DNA of 64,000 bases from Intrasporangium oryzae NRRL B-24470 (GTDB lineage: Bacteria; Actinomycetota; Actinomycetes; Actinomycetales; Dermatophilaceae), in contig NZ_AWSA01000020.1 of assembly GCF_000576595.1 (NCBI RefSeq), positions 1-64,000 on the forward strand, in the 5' to 3' direction. Positions 25,467 through 33,869 of this stretch are shown here, in pieces; within the stretch, counting starts at the first letter, position 1, and each line of letters starts with the position of its first letter. Position numbers and translations under genes: made by a program. The notes below the pieces were generated by a model. That model did not search any database. It was not told where the DNA came from and worked only from the letters and a program-made list of their open reading frames with translations.

Positions 25467-26383
25467 CCGTCGCGACCATGCCCACCCCGGCCCTGTTCGC
25501 CGCTGCCGCGACGCTCACGCCGGTCGAGGCGCAGCACTACGACCTGGCCTTCTCGGCGACGACCCAGGAGTGCCCGTGGCCGAAGGCGTACGGAGGCGAC
25601 CCCGTCGCGCAGGCTGCCGTCGCCGCGATCCGCTCGGTCACCGATGGCAAGAGCCTGCACTCGATGCACTCCTACTTCCTGCGGCCGATCGACATCGGCG
25701 CGGAGGTCCGCTACGAGGTCGAGCTGCTCCGCGACGGCCGGGGCTACAGCACTCGGCACGTCCGCGGCTTCCAGAACGGCAAACCCGTCTACGTGTGCCT
25801 CGCGAACTTCGCCGCCGGCGAGCCCGGAGGGTCGTATGCCGTCCCGCTCCCTGACGCGCTACCGCGCCCTGACGACCTGCCGAGCAGTGCGGCATACCTC
25901 GAGGGGCGTTCCGGCGGCACGATGACCGACACGTCGAAGGCGTACTGGAGCGGGGGGCGCAGCTTCGACATGCGCCACGTGCCGGGGCCGGTGTACCTGA
26001 CCGTCGAAGGGCACCGGCAGGCTCACCAGGCCGTGTGGCTGAGGCCGTTCGACGCGCTCCGCCCCGTCGACGGCCTCAGCGACGCCGGGCGCGACCAGGC
26101 GGCGCTCGCCTACGTCTGCGACTACACGATCCTCGAGCCGTTGCTCCGGGTCCTGGGCCATGCGTGGGCCGACCCGGGCCTGGTCACGGCGAGCCTCGAC
26201 CACGCGATGTGGTTCCACCGGACCGGACCGGTCGACGGCTGGATCCTCTACACGCAGGAGGCGCAGGCCGCCGAGAACGGCCGCGGCCTGGCCACCGGCC
26301 GGCTCTTCGGATCCGACGGCACCCACCTCGCCACCGTCGCCCAGGAGGGCATGATCCGCCTCGCCCAAGGAGGGCAGTCATGA
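25463..26383 (+). CDS. acyl-CoA thioesterase II (TesB type)
   Basis: A 306-residue double hot-dog thioesterase. Typical motifs are KAYGGDPVAQAAVAAIRSV near residue 35, SMHSYFLRPIDIGAEVRYEVE near 60, SLDHAMWFHR near 240 and GWILYTQEAQAAENGRGLATG near 262. It starts in the ATGA overlap with the cupin gene. In the cluster it may release the free acid from a hydroxylated aryl-CoA, the step that makes the substrate for ring cleavage. Confidence 0.85.
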   Translation: MTVATMPTPALFAAAATLTPVEAQHYDLAFSATTQECPWPKAYGGDPVAQAAVAAIRSVTDGKSLHSMHSYFLRPIDIGAEVRYEVELLRDGRGYSTRHVRGFQNGKPVYVCLANFAAGEPGGSYAVPLPDALPRPDDLPSSAAYLEGRSGGTMTDTSKAYWSGGRSFDMRHVPGPVYLTVEGHRQAHQAVWLRPFDALRPVDGLSDAGRDQAALAYVCDYTILEPLLRVLGHAWADPGLVTASLDHAMWFHRTGPVDGWILYTQEAQAAENGRGLATGRLFGSDGTHLATVAQEGMIRLAQGGQS

Positions 26384-28044
26384 GCGCCGTTGCACCCGCA
26401 CTGACCCCGTCGGCCCACCTCGACACCTTCGCGCGCGACCACCTGCCGCCCGCGGACCGGTGGCCGGTCCTCGAGTTCACCACCGAGGAGCTGCAGTACC
26501 CCGACCGTCTCAACGCGGCGACCGCCCTCATCGACGACCAGGTGGCGCGGCTCGGTGCCGACCGCGCGGCGCTGCGCACGCCCGACGGGACAACGTGGAC
26601 CTACGGCGACCTGTTGCGTCGGGCGAACCAGGTGGCCCAGGTCCTCGTCGAGGACCTCGGCGTGGTCCCGGGCAACCGGGTGCTCCTGCGGGCGCCCAAC
26701 GCGCCCTGGACCGTCGCCGCCTGGCTCGGCATCCTCAAGGCCGGCGGGATCGTCACCGCGACGTTCGCCGCGCTCCGCGCCGGCGAGCTGGCCCCGGTCG
26801 TCGCCAAGTGCCGCCCGAGCGTCGCGCTCGTCGACCACCGGTCGCTCGCCGACGTGGTGGAGGTGCGCGAGACGTCCGCTCCGGACCTGCGTGTCGTGTC
26901 GATCGGTTCCGGTGACGCGGACGACCTCGTGACCCTCGCATCGGGCAAGTCGGGGGAGTTCACCAACGTGGAGACCGCCGCCGACGACGTCGCGCTCTTC
27001 GGCCCCACCTCGGGGAGCACGGGCGTCCCCAAGATCACGACGCACTTCCACCGCGACATCCTCTCGATCGACAACACCTTCGGCCGCAACGTCCTTCGGC
27101 TCCAGCCCGACGACGTCGTCGCCTGCTCCGCCCCCTTCGCCTTCACGTTCGGGCTCGGGATGCTCGTCGTCTTCCCCCTCCTCGCGGGCGCCAGCTCGCT
27201 GCTCGCCGAGCAGGTCACCCCGGACGGGCTCGCCGACCTCGTCGCCGAGCACGGCGTGACGGTCCTCGCGACGGCCCCGACGGCATACAAGCGGATCATC
27301 GCGGTCGGAAAGGCCGGGCAGCTGGCCGGGCTCCGCTCCGCCGTGAGCGCGGGGGAGCACATCTCCGAGCAGACGTGGCGCCAGCTGCGGGACGAGATCG
27401 GCCTCGCCGTCATCGACGGGATCGGCGCCACCGAGCTGCTGCACATCTTCATCTCCGCCGCCGGCGCGGACATCCGGCCAGGCGCGACCGGTAAGGCGGT
27501 GCCCGGCTACCGCGCCACCATCCTCGACGACGACGGCGCCGAGGTGCCTCCGGGCGTCGAGGGCCGTCTCGCCGTGATCGGGCCCGTCGGCTGCCGCTAC
27601 CTCGACGACGAGCGCCAGCTCGACTACGTGGTCGGCGGCTGGAACGTCACCGGAGACACGTTCGTCCGCGACGAGGACGGCTACTTCTACTACCGGGCCC
27701 GCACGGACAACATGATCGTGTCGTCCGGATACAACATCGCCGCGCCCGAGGTCGAGGCGGCGATCGACCGTCACCCCGACGTCGCGGAGTGCGCCGTCGT
27801 CGCGCGCCCCGACGCGGAGCGAGGGACCGTGGTCTGCGCCTTCGTCGTGCTCAAGGACGGCGTCACCGGAGACGCCGCCAAGGCCAAGGACATCCAGGAC
27901 TTCGTCAAGCAGCAGATCGCCCCCTACAAGTACCCCCGGGACGTCCGGTTCACCGAGTCCCTCCCGCGGAACACGAGCGGCAAGCTCCAGCACTACCAGC
28001 TGCGACGACAGGTCCAGGCCGAGTACGAGGCGGCCCGCTCATGA
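26380..28044 (+). CDS. aryl-CoA ligase (benzoate / 2-aminobenzoate-CoA ligase family)
   Basis: A 554-residue AMP-forming acid-CoA ligase. The P-loop GPTSGSTGVPKITTHFHRD is at about residues 207-225; the HFHRD form is typical of 2-aminobenzoate-CoA ligases and their relatives. IDGIGATELLHIF near 346, the hinge YYRARTDNMIVSSGYNIA near 430 and the C-terminal Lys in RNTSGKLQHYQLR near 535 complete the set. It would activate an aromatic acid (anthranilate or salicylate are best guesses) in the cytoplasm. It overlaps both neighbours by 4 nt. Confidence 0.87.
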   Translation: MSAVAPALTPSAHLDTFARDHLPPADRWPVLEFTTEELQYPDRLNAATALIDDQVARLGADRAALRTPDGTTWTYGDLLRRANQVAQVLVEDLGVVPGNRVLLRAPNAPWTVAAWLGILKAGGIVTATFAALRAGELAPVVAKCRPSVALVDHRSLADVVEVRETSAPDLRVVSIGSGDADDLVTLASGKSGEFTNVETAADDVALFGPTSGSTGVPKITTHFHRDILSIDNTFGRNVLRLQPDDVVACSAPFAFTFGLGMLVVFPLLAGASSLLAEQVTPDGLADLVAEHGVTVLATAPTAYKRIIAVGKAGQLAGLRSAVSAGEHISEQTWRQLRDEIGLAVIDGIGATELLHIFISAAGADIRPGATGKAVPGYRATILDDDGAEVPPGVEGRLAVIGPVGCRYLDDERQLDYVVGGWNVTGDTFVRDEDGYFYYRARTDNMIVSSGYNIAAPEVEAAIDRHPDVAECAVVARPDAERGTVVCAFVVLKDGVTGDAAKAKDIQDFVKQQIAPYKYPRDVRFTESLPRNTSGKLQHYQLRRQVQAEYEAARS

Positions 28045-30416
28045 GGATCGCGATCGCGGGCGGAGGCCCGGGCGGCCTGTACTTCGCCGCGCTGATGAAG
28101 CAGCTCGACCCGTCCCACGACGTGACCGTGTGGGAGCGCAACGCACCGGACGACACGTTCGGCTTCGGCGTCGTGTTCTCCGACGAGACCCTCGGGGGGA
28201 TCGAGAGCGCAGACACCGAGATCTACAGCCGCATGGAGCGCCGGTTCGCTCGCTGGACCGACATCGACGTCGACGTCGACGGCCACGAGTTCACCATCGG
28301 CGGACAGGGGTTCGCGGCGATGAGCCGCAAGGAGCTCCTCCAGATCCTCCAGCAGCGCGCGGCCCAGCTCGGGGTCACCGTCCACTACCGCACGGTGGCG
28401 CCGGACGTCGAGGAGCTGCGCAACGGGTACGACCTCGTCATCGCGGCCGACGGCCTGAACTCGGTGATCCGCACCGCGTGCGCCGACGTCTTCCGGCCGA
28501 CGCTCGACCGCCGGCACAACAAGTACATCTGGTTCGGCACCGACCTGGTCTTCGAGGCGTTCCAGTTCATCGTCCGCAACACGGAGTGGGGGACGATGCA
28601 GATCCACGGCTACCCCTACTCGGACCAGGGCTCGACCTTCATCGTCGAGATGCACGAGGACGTCTGGCGTCGTGCCGGTTTCGACACGACGGAGCATGAC
28701 GCCTTCCCACCGGGGGTCTCGGACGAGTATGCCGTCGAGCGAGTCAGGGAGATCTTCCGCGACGAGCTCAAGGGGCACCAGGTCCTGACCAACAACTCCA
28801 AGTGGCTGAGCTTCCACACCGTGCGCAACGAGCGCTGGCACAGCGGCAACGTCGTGCTGCTCGGTGACGCCGCCCACACGGCGCACTTCTCGATCGGCTC
28901 GGGCACCAAGCTCGCCATGGAGGACGCGCTGGCGCTCGCGGCGTGCCTCCACGAGCACGGCAGCGTCGAGGCCGCCCTCACGGCATACGAGACGGAGCGC
29001 CGTCCCGTCGTCGAGTCCACGCAGCGCGCCGCGCAGGCGTCCCTCGAGTGGTTCGAGAACATCGGGATGTATGCCGGTCAGGACCCTTCGCAGTTCGTCT
29101 TCAACCTCCTGACGCGGTCGCGCCGGATCACCTTCGAGAACCTCAAGGAGCGCGACGAGGAGTTCGCGGCGCGGATGGAGGCGGAGTTCGCGCGCCAGCA
29201 GGGCTCGACTCAAGTCACTCCGGCGATGTTCCAGCCCGCACGGATCGGGCCCCTGGAGCTGAAGAACCGGATCATCGTGTCGCCGATGGACATGTACTGC
29301 GCGGTCGACGGTGTCCCCGGGGAGTTCCACCTCGTGCACCTCGGCTCGAAGGCGCTGGGCGGAGCGGGCCTCGTCATGACCGAGATGACGTGCGTGTCGC
29401 CGGAGGGGAGGATCACGCTCGGCTGCCCGGGACTGTGGAACGACGAGCAGCGGGAGGCCTGGACGCGGGTCGTCGACTTCGTGCACGGCCAGACCACCGC
29501 CAAGATCGGCCTCCAGCTGGGCCACTCGGGGCGCAAGGGCTCGACGAAGCTCATGTGGGAGGGCATGGACGAGCCCCTGGAGTCAGGCAACTGGGATGTC
29601 ATCGGCCCGTCGGCCCTGCCGTACGGCGAGGGCTCCCACCTGCCCGCCGAGGCCACCCGGGCCGACCTCGACCAGGTCGTCGCCGACTTCGTCGGGGCGG
29701 CGCGCCGGGGCGTCGAGGCCGGCTTCGACCTCGTGGAGATCCACGCGGCGCACGGTTACCTCCTGTCCTCCTTCCTGTCGCCCGTGTCCAACCAGCGCAC
29801 GGACGAGCTCGGCGGCAGCCTGGAGAACCGGCTCCGCTTCCCGCTCGAGGTCTTCGACGCCGTCCGCGAGGTCGTCCCGGCGACCATCCCAGTGACGGTT
29901 CGCATCTCGGCGACCGACTGGGTGCCGGACGGCAACACCGCCGACGACGCCGTCGGGATCGCCCGCGCGTTCATCGCCCACGGCGCGGCCGCCATCGACG
30001 TCTCGACCGGACAGGTGACCAAGGACGAGCAGCCGGCGTTCGGACGCTCGTACCAGACGCCGTTCGCCGACCGGATCAGGCACGAGGTCGCGGCCGAGGC
30101 GGACGTGGCGGTGATCGCAGTCGGCGCCATCTCGTCGTACGACGACGTGAACTCGATCCTGCTCGCGGGGCGTGCAGACCTGTGTGCGCTCGGCCGGACC
30201 CACCTCTACGACCCGAACTGGACCCTCCACGCGGCGGCGGAGCAGGAGTACCTCGGAGCCGCCGCCGACTGGCCCGTCCAGTGGCGAGCCGGCAGACGGC
30301 GGCCGCCGACGTCGCGCACCGAGAAGATCCCGCCCCGGCTGTCGCTGCTCCGCGAAGGGGCGGCCGACCGGGTGCACGTGCGCTGGCAGCCGCACCGCGA
30401 CCAGGTGGCGGTGTGA
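28041..30416 (+). CDS. aryl-CoA FAD monooxygenase fused to OYE-type reductase (anthraniloyl/salicylyl-CoA 5-hydroxylase)
   Basis: A 791-residue two-domain flavoenzyme. Residues 1-390 are an FAD monooxygenase: [10 protein letters not shown] at 7-16 and [21 protein letters not shown] near 275. Residues about 395-760 are an Old Yellow Enzyme barrel: [31 protein letters not shown] with the two active-site His, and [10 protein letters not shown]. The same fusion and length are known in 2-aminobenzoyl-CoA monooxygenase/reductase; salicylyl-CoA 5-hydroxylases match the first domain only. The [4Fe-4S] cysteines of dienoyl-CoA reductases are absent. Expected reaction: 5-hydroxylation, with or without ring reduction, of the CoA ester made by the preceding ligase. 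Confidence 0.87.
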   Translation: MRIAIAGGGPGGLYFAALMKQLDPSHDVTVWERNAPDDTFGFGVVFSDETLGGIESADTEIYSRMERRFARWTDIDVDVDGHEFTIGGQGFAAMSRKELLQILQQRAAQLGVTVHYRTVAPDVEELRNGYDLVIAADGLNSVIRTACADVFRPTLDRRHNKYIWFGTDLVFEAFQFIVRNTEWGTMQIHGYPYSDQGSTFIVEMHEDVWRRAGFDTTEHDAFPPGVSDEYAVERVREIFRDELKGHQVLTNNSKWLSFHTVRNERWHSGNVVLLGDAAHTAHFSIGSGTKLAMEDALALAACLHEHGSVEAALTAYETERRPVVESTQRAAQASLEWFENIGMYAGQDPSQFVFNLLTRSRRITFENLKERDEEFAARMEAEFARQQGSTQVTPAMFQPARIGPLELKNRIIVSPMDMYCAVDGVPGEFHLVHLGSKALGGAGLVMTEMTCVSPEGRITLGCPGLWNDEQREAWTRVVDFVHGQTTAKIGLQLGHSGRKGSTKLMWEGMDEPLESGNWDVIGPSALPYGEGSHLPAEATRADLDQVVADFVGAARRGVEAGFDLVEIHAAHGYLLSSFLSPVSNQRTDELGGSLENRLRFPLEVFDAVREVVPATIPVTVRISATDWVPDGNTADDAVGIARAFIAHGAAAIDVSTGQVTKDEQPAFGRSYQTPFADRIRHEVAAEADVAVIAVGAISSYDDVNSILLAGRADLCALGRTHLYDPNWTLHAAAEQEYLGAAADWPVQWRAGRRRPPTSRTEKIPPRLSLLREGAADRVHVRWQPHRDQVAV

Positions 30417-30943
30417 GCATCGGCGGCCGGTCCGCTCCCGACGGGCCGGCCGTCGGCAGCACCCCCGGCGAGCCGGTGGCGGGTCCTTCTGCCGTGGCGA
30501 CGGGGGTCCTCCGCACCAAGGTCCAGTGGATCGACACCGATGCCTCCGGGATCTATCACAACACGACGGTCGCGCGGTTCGTCGAGGCGGCGGAGGCAGC
30601 ACTGTTCGCCGACCGAGGGATCGACGGCTACTTCCCGGTGGCCCCGAGAGTGCGCTACGAGGCCAGCTTCGACGCTCCCCTGCGCTTCGGCCAGGACATC
30701 ACCGCTGTCGTCGAGCTCGCCGAGCTCGGAGAGCGCTCGATGACCTTCCACTTCGAGATCTGGGGGGATCCGTTCGGGGGAAGACCACGGGTGCGCGCGG
30801 CCCACGGCCGCTACGTCACCGTGCACGTCACGGGACAGCCCGACGCTGACCTCCGCAGCGCTCCCTGGCCGGCCGCCTGGGTGGCGGCGCTGACGGACGC
30901 GTCCGAGGAGCCCGGCCCCGATCCGGCACAATCACCCGGATGA
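30413..30943 (+). CDS. 4-hydroxybenzoyl-CoA thioesterase-type hot-dog protein
   Basis: A 176-residue protein. After about 30 disordered residues comes a single hot-dog domain with [25 protein letters not shown], in which the Asp-x-Asp-x-x-Gly and Glu pattern of the 4HBT family is clear. It is the second thioesterase of the operon, so one may act on the hydroxylated product and the other as a proofreading or general enzyme. GTG 30413 overlaps the stop of the fusion gene. Confidence 0.82.
   Translation: MSIGGRSAPDGPAVGSTPGEPVAGPSAVATGVLRTKVQWIDTDASGIYHNTTVARFVEAAEAALFADRGIDGYFPVAPRVRYEASFDAPLRFGQDITAVVELAELGERSMTFHFEIWGDPFGGRPRVRAAHGRYVTVHVTGQPDADLRSAPWPAAWVAALTDASEEPGPDPAQSPG
30927..30932 (+). 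promoter_or_regulatory. -10 element, possible internal leaderless promoter of the PaaX gene
   Basis: CACAAT, 7 nt, then ATG 30940, inside the end of the thioesterase gene. It would allow the regulator to be made apart from the operon. Confidence 0.4.
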
Positions 30944-31791
30944 GCGACCACCACGACGAGGGGCCCGCCGCGCCGGCGCAGCGGTCGCGCACGGTCGTGG
31001 TCAGCTTCCTCGGTGCGATCGTGCGCCCGATGGGCAGCTGGATGCCGATCGGCGGCGCCGTCGACCTCGTCACGCAGCTCGGCCTCGACGCCCCCAGCGT
31101 CCGGACGGCGGTGTTCCGGCTCACCCGCCGAGGGTGGCTGGAGTCGGAGGCTCGGGACGGCATACGGGGATATGCCCTGACGCAGACCGCGCTGAAGGCG
31201 TTGAGCGCCGGCGACGAGATCGTCTGGCACGCAAGGCAGCCCGCCGATCTTAGTGACGGGTGGTGCATCTTCACCTTCTCCGTGCCCGAGTCAGCCCGCA
31301 CCAAGCGCCACCAGCTGAGATCGCACCTGACGTCGCTCGGCTTCGGCAACGCCGGGGCGGGCGTCTGGATCGCGCCCGCGCGGATGCGAGACGCCGCGGT
31401 GCAGGCGATCGACGAGCTGGGTCTGACGCAGCGGTGCGCGCTCTTCGTCGGGGACTACGCCGGTGGCCAGGACCTCATGCGGCTGCTCGCGCAGAGCTGG
31501 GACCTCGAGGACATCGACGCCAGGTATCGGGAGTTCATCGCGCGCCACTCCGGCGTCCGCGCGGCGCTGGACGGCGGCCAGTGCCTCGACGGCGCGCAGG
31601 CGTTCGTCGCCTACCTCGGGCTCATCGACGAGTGGCGCCGTCTGCCCTTCCGCGATCCCGGGCTCCCACCGGAGGTCCTTCCCCCGGACTGGTCCGCGCC
31701 CGCCGCGGGGGAGCTGTTCGAGCGGCTCGTCGAGACGCTCGGCGAGCGCGCGCTGGCGTATGCCGCGACGCACTGGCCCGCCGACGCCTGA
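30940..31791 (+). CDS. PaaX-family transcriptional regulator
   Basis: A 283-residue protein of the PaaX family, repressors that release DNA when bound by an aryl-CoA. The N-terminal winged helix is at about residues 20-90 (VRPMGSWMPIGGAVDLV, SVRTAVFRLTRRGWLESE), a central region with LTSLGFGNAGAGVWIAP follows, and the PaaX C-terminal domain has FRDPGLPPEVLPPDWSA near 240. It is the last gene of the aryl-CoA operon, so an aryl-CoA of this pathway is the likely inducer and the dyad near 24032 the likely operator (inference). Confidence 0.87.
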   Translation: MSDHHDEGPAAPAQRSRTVVVSFLGAIVRPMGSWMPIGGAVDLVTQLGLDAPSVRTAVFRLTRRGWLESEARDGIRGYALTQTALKALSAGDEIVWHARQPADLSDGWCIFTFSVPESARTKRHQLRSHLTSLGFGNAGAGVWIAPARMRDAAVQAIDELGLTQRCALFVGDYAGGQDLMRLLAQSWDLEDIDARYREFIARHSGVRAALDGGQCLDGAQAFVAYLGLIDEWRRLPFRDPGLPPEVLPPDWSAPAAGELFERLVETLGERALAYAATHWPADA

Positions 31792-31858
31792 CGGCCATTC
31801 CGCGGCTCCCTCGAGGCCTGGCCCGCCCGCGGCCGAGGGACCGCCCACCGTCGAGCGC

Positions 31859-32263
31859 TCAGGACGTCACGGAGTCCGCGCGCTGGGGGTGCCGCGCGAC
31901 GAGCCGCCATGTGCCGTTCTCACGCGCCCAGACGTCCACGACGACTCCGGTCGCCGTGACGGGACTGGTGGCCTCCTCGCCGTCAACGGGCTCCCGGGAC
32001 TGCCTGATCCACGACTCGACGAGACGGCCGTCGTCGCCGATCTCGAGAACGCGCCGGGTGTCGACCTCGAACCAGTTCCAGGTGACCGAGCAGCTCGCCT
32101 CGATCCACTCCTGCTTGGATCGCTCGTTGTCCGCGAGCGGCATCACCCAGATCATCCGATCGCTCACGACGGCGTCGAGGTAGTGCCGATCACGGCGCCT
32201 GACGCCCTCCTGGAGTGCCTCGGTCATATCCTTCGCGTCGAACGTGCCGGTCGTCTCGGTCAT
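31859..32263 (-). CDS. NTF2-like (DUF4440/SnoaL-like) protein
   Basis: A protein of about 134 residues with an NTF2-like cone fold pattern: an N-terminal helix (MTEALQEGVRRRDRHYLDAVV), then alternating strands (MIWVMPLADNERS, WNWFEVDTRRVLEIGDDGRLVES, VVVDVWARENGTWRLVARH). No catalytic set is clear. Starts at 32263 and 32272 are both possible. It is convergent with the PaaX gene. The function is unknown. Confidence 0.68.
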   Translation of the reverse strand: MTETTGTFDAKDMTEALQEGVRRRDRHYLDAVVSDRMIWVMPLADNERSKQEWIEASCSVTWNWFEVDTRRVLEIGDDGRLVESWIRQSREPVDGEEATSPVTATGVVVDVWARENGTWRLVARHPQRADSVTS

Positions 32264-32325
32264 GGCGAGCATCGTGCCGTAAATCTCGATACCGCGGCGC
32301 TCCAACGCCTCGACTCCGTCAGGTG

Positions 32326-32667
32326 TCACGTGCGCAGGACCTTCTCCAGCGACTTGCCCTTGGCGAGCTCGTCGACGAGCTTGTCGAGGTAGCGGATCTT
32401 CTGCATCAGCGGGTCCTCGACCTCCTCGACGCGCACGCCGCACACCACGCCGGTGATCAATGACGCGCGCGGGTTGAGGTGTGCCTCGTCGAAGAAGTCC
32501 TCGAAGGTCGTCCCGGCGTCGAGGTGGGCGGCCAACGCCGACTCGTCGAAGCCGGTAAGCCATTCGATGACCGCATCCAGCTCGTCCTTCGTACGGCCCT
32601 TCTTCTCCACCTTGGTCACGTAGTGGGGATACACCGAGGCGAAACTGGTCGTGAAGATTCGGCTCAT
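32326..32667 (-). CDS. DUF2200 family protein
   Basis: A 113-residue cytoplasmic protein matching DUF2200: [21 protein letters not shown] near the start, [12 protein letters not shown] near residue 28, [20 protein letters not shown] near 60 and the C-terminal [19 protein letters not shown]. The family is widespread and uncharacterised. It stands alone between an NTF2-like gene and the arsenic pair. Confidence 0.83.
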   Translation of the reverse strand: MSRIFTTSFASVYPHYVTKVEKKGRTKDELDAVIEWLTGFDESALAAHLDAGTTFEDFFDEAHLNPRASLITGVVCGVRVEEVEDPLMQKIRYLDKLVDELAKGKSLEKVLRT

Positions 32668-32771
32668 CCTCGGCAGCGTAGACCGAGCGTGCCCCCTCAG
32701 GGATGAGGCGGGACCGTGGCACGACGCTCGCTCGCAGCGTCAGCAGCAGGAGCTGGGCGCGGCGCCGAGGG

Positions 32772-33212
32772 TCACGGCTGCGTCTGGGTCGCATTCGCGA
32801 TGCAGCATGCGCTGGTCTCGTTGGTGGGCTCGGCACGGAAGGTGGGGCTGTCCGCGAGGACGGTGTAGACCTCCCACCGTTCGGCGTCGGGCGCGCCCTG
32901 GACCCAGAACTTGTCCTGCTTGGCGTAGCAGCACGTCGTGCCTCGCTCATCGATGGTGGCCATCCCATGCGTGGCCAGTCGTGTCTGCTCCGCGTCGACG
33001 GAGTCGACGTCTGCGACCTCGACACCGAGGTGGTTGATGGTGCCGCCGTGGCCCGGGTTCTCGATGAGCACGAGCTTGAGGGGCGGCTCGGCCACGGCGA
33101 AGTTGGCGTAGCCCGGACGCACCTTGGCCGGCTCGGTGCCGAACAGGACGGAGTAGAACGCGATCGACTGGTCGAGGTCGTCGACGTTGAGGGCGAGCTG
33201 GACGCGGCTCAT
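32772..33212 (-). CDS. arsI: ArsI/CadI-family metalloenzyme (C-As lyase type)
   Basis: A 146-residue VOC-fold dioxygenase. The family's vicinal cysteines lie in TTCCYAKQDKFWV near residue 95, and the metal ligands fit VQLALNVDDLDQSIAFYS near the start, HLGVEV near 62 and WEVYTVLAD near 115. A second Cys pair (SACC) is close to the C-terminus. ArsI enzymes demethylate trivalent organoarsenicals; CadI relatives are cadmium-induced. It is divergent from an ArsR gene across 88 nt with a duplicated operator. No arsenite pump or methyltransferase is adjacent. Confidence 0.87.
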   Translation of the reverse strand: MSRVQLALNVDDLDQSIAFYSVLFGTEPAKVRPGYANFAVAEPPLKLVLIENPGHGGTINHLGVEVADVDSVDAEQTRLATHGMATIDERGTTCCYAKQDKFWVQGAPDAERWEVYTVLADSPTFRAEPTNETSACCIANATQTQP

Positions 33213-33230
33213 GAGAGTCTCCTTCGGAAT

Positions 33231-33254
33231 ATATCGATGGTTGTCGAAGTCTTC
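33231..33254. promoter_or_regulatory. ArsR operator copy next to arsI
   Basis: A 24-bp site beginning ATATCGATGG and ending TGTCGAAGTCTTC. Its partner lies exactly 60 bp away at 33291 and matches at 20 of 24 positions. It is placed just upstream of the arsI start. Confidence 0.7.
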
Positions 33255-33290
33255 TCAGGCCGACGTTGCCATAGCCATCGACACCTGTCA

Positions 33291-33314
33291 ATATCGACGT
33301 GTGTCGAACTCTTC
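33291..33314. promoter_or_regulatory. ArsR operator copy at the arsR start
   Basis: A 24-bp site beginning ATATCGACG and ending TGTCGAACTCTTC. It covers the GTG start of arsR and part of its presumed -10 (CAATAT, 33289-33294), fitting direct autorepression. TCGACAC at 33278 is inverted to GTGTCGA at 33301. Confidence 0.7.
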
Positions 33315-33663
33315 GATCATGGCCCTCACCCCCGTCGAGGCCGTCGCGTGCTGTCTCCCGTTGAACCGAGAGCCCCTGAGCCAGGAGGCGGCAGAGCGGA
33401 TCGTGCCGATGCTCAAGGCCCTGGCCGACCCCGTGCGCCTTCGGCTACTCTCACTGGTCGCCTCCCACGAGGGTGGCGAAGCCTGCGTGTGCGACCTCAA
33501 CGACGCGTTCGAGCTCTCGCAGCCGACGATCAGCCACCACCTCAAGGTGCTGCACGGGGCGGGCCTGCTCGAGCGCGAGAAGCGTGGCGTCTGGGTCTAC
33601 TACCGATCGAGCCCATCGGCCATGTCGTCACTGGCCGCGCTCATCTCCGACACCACCACGTGA
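33301..33663 (+). CDS. arsR: ArsR/SmtB-family metalloregulator
   Basis: A 120-residue winged-helix repressor. The helix-turn-helix is DLNDAFELSQPTISHHLKVLHGAGLL at about residues 65-90. Metal-binding cysteines are VACC near residue 15 and ACVC just before the recognition helix (near 62); the latter is the place used by E. coli-type ArsR. GTG 33301 is chosen because CAATAT lies 6 nt upstream; ATG 33319 is possible. It should repress itself and arsI and respond to As(III), Sb(III) or organoarsenicals. Confidence 0.88.
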   Translation: MSNSSIMALTPVEAVACCLPLNREPLSQEAAERIVPMLKALADPVRLRLLSLVASHEGGEACVCDLNDAFELSQPTISHHLKVLHGAGLLEREKRGVWVYYRSSPSAMSSLAALISDTTT

Positions 33664-33667
33664 GCCC

Positions 33668-33757
33668 GTGGCAACAGGTCGCGCTGCCGTCGTTGGGACC
33701 GCAGTCCTCGTCGCAGCCGTCCTCTACCTCGGAGCGCGACGGGGGAGCGCCGTCTGA
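33668..33757 (+). CDS. possible small single-span membrane peptide
   Basis: A 29-codon open frame starting GTG, 4 nt after the arsR stop. It encodes a basic start and one hydrophobic stretch (AAVVGTAVLVAAVLYLGA) ending ARRGSAV. Spacing suggests co-translation with arsR. It could be a small membrane protein, a remnant of an arsenic permease, or chance: high-GC DNA gives such frames often, and no Shine-Dalgarno sequence is seen. Confidence 0.22.
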   Translation: MATGRAAVVGTAVLVAAVLYLGARRGSAV

Positions 33758-33869
33758 GTTCGGCGGCGCTGTGACCGGCGCGTCGAAGCGCGTTGCGGCC
33801 GGAGTGGGCGAGTCGCCTGCCGCGTGGGTGGTCCCATCGCCATAATCCTTGGGAAAGGCGGTGTCGAGC

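Noticed and set aside
30413-30943. Upstream extension of the hot-dog thioesterase in an open frame from 28943
   Set aside because: The upstream part is out of frame with, and opposite in character to, the clear monooxygenase/OYE gene. GTG 30413 in the GTGA overlap is the natural start.
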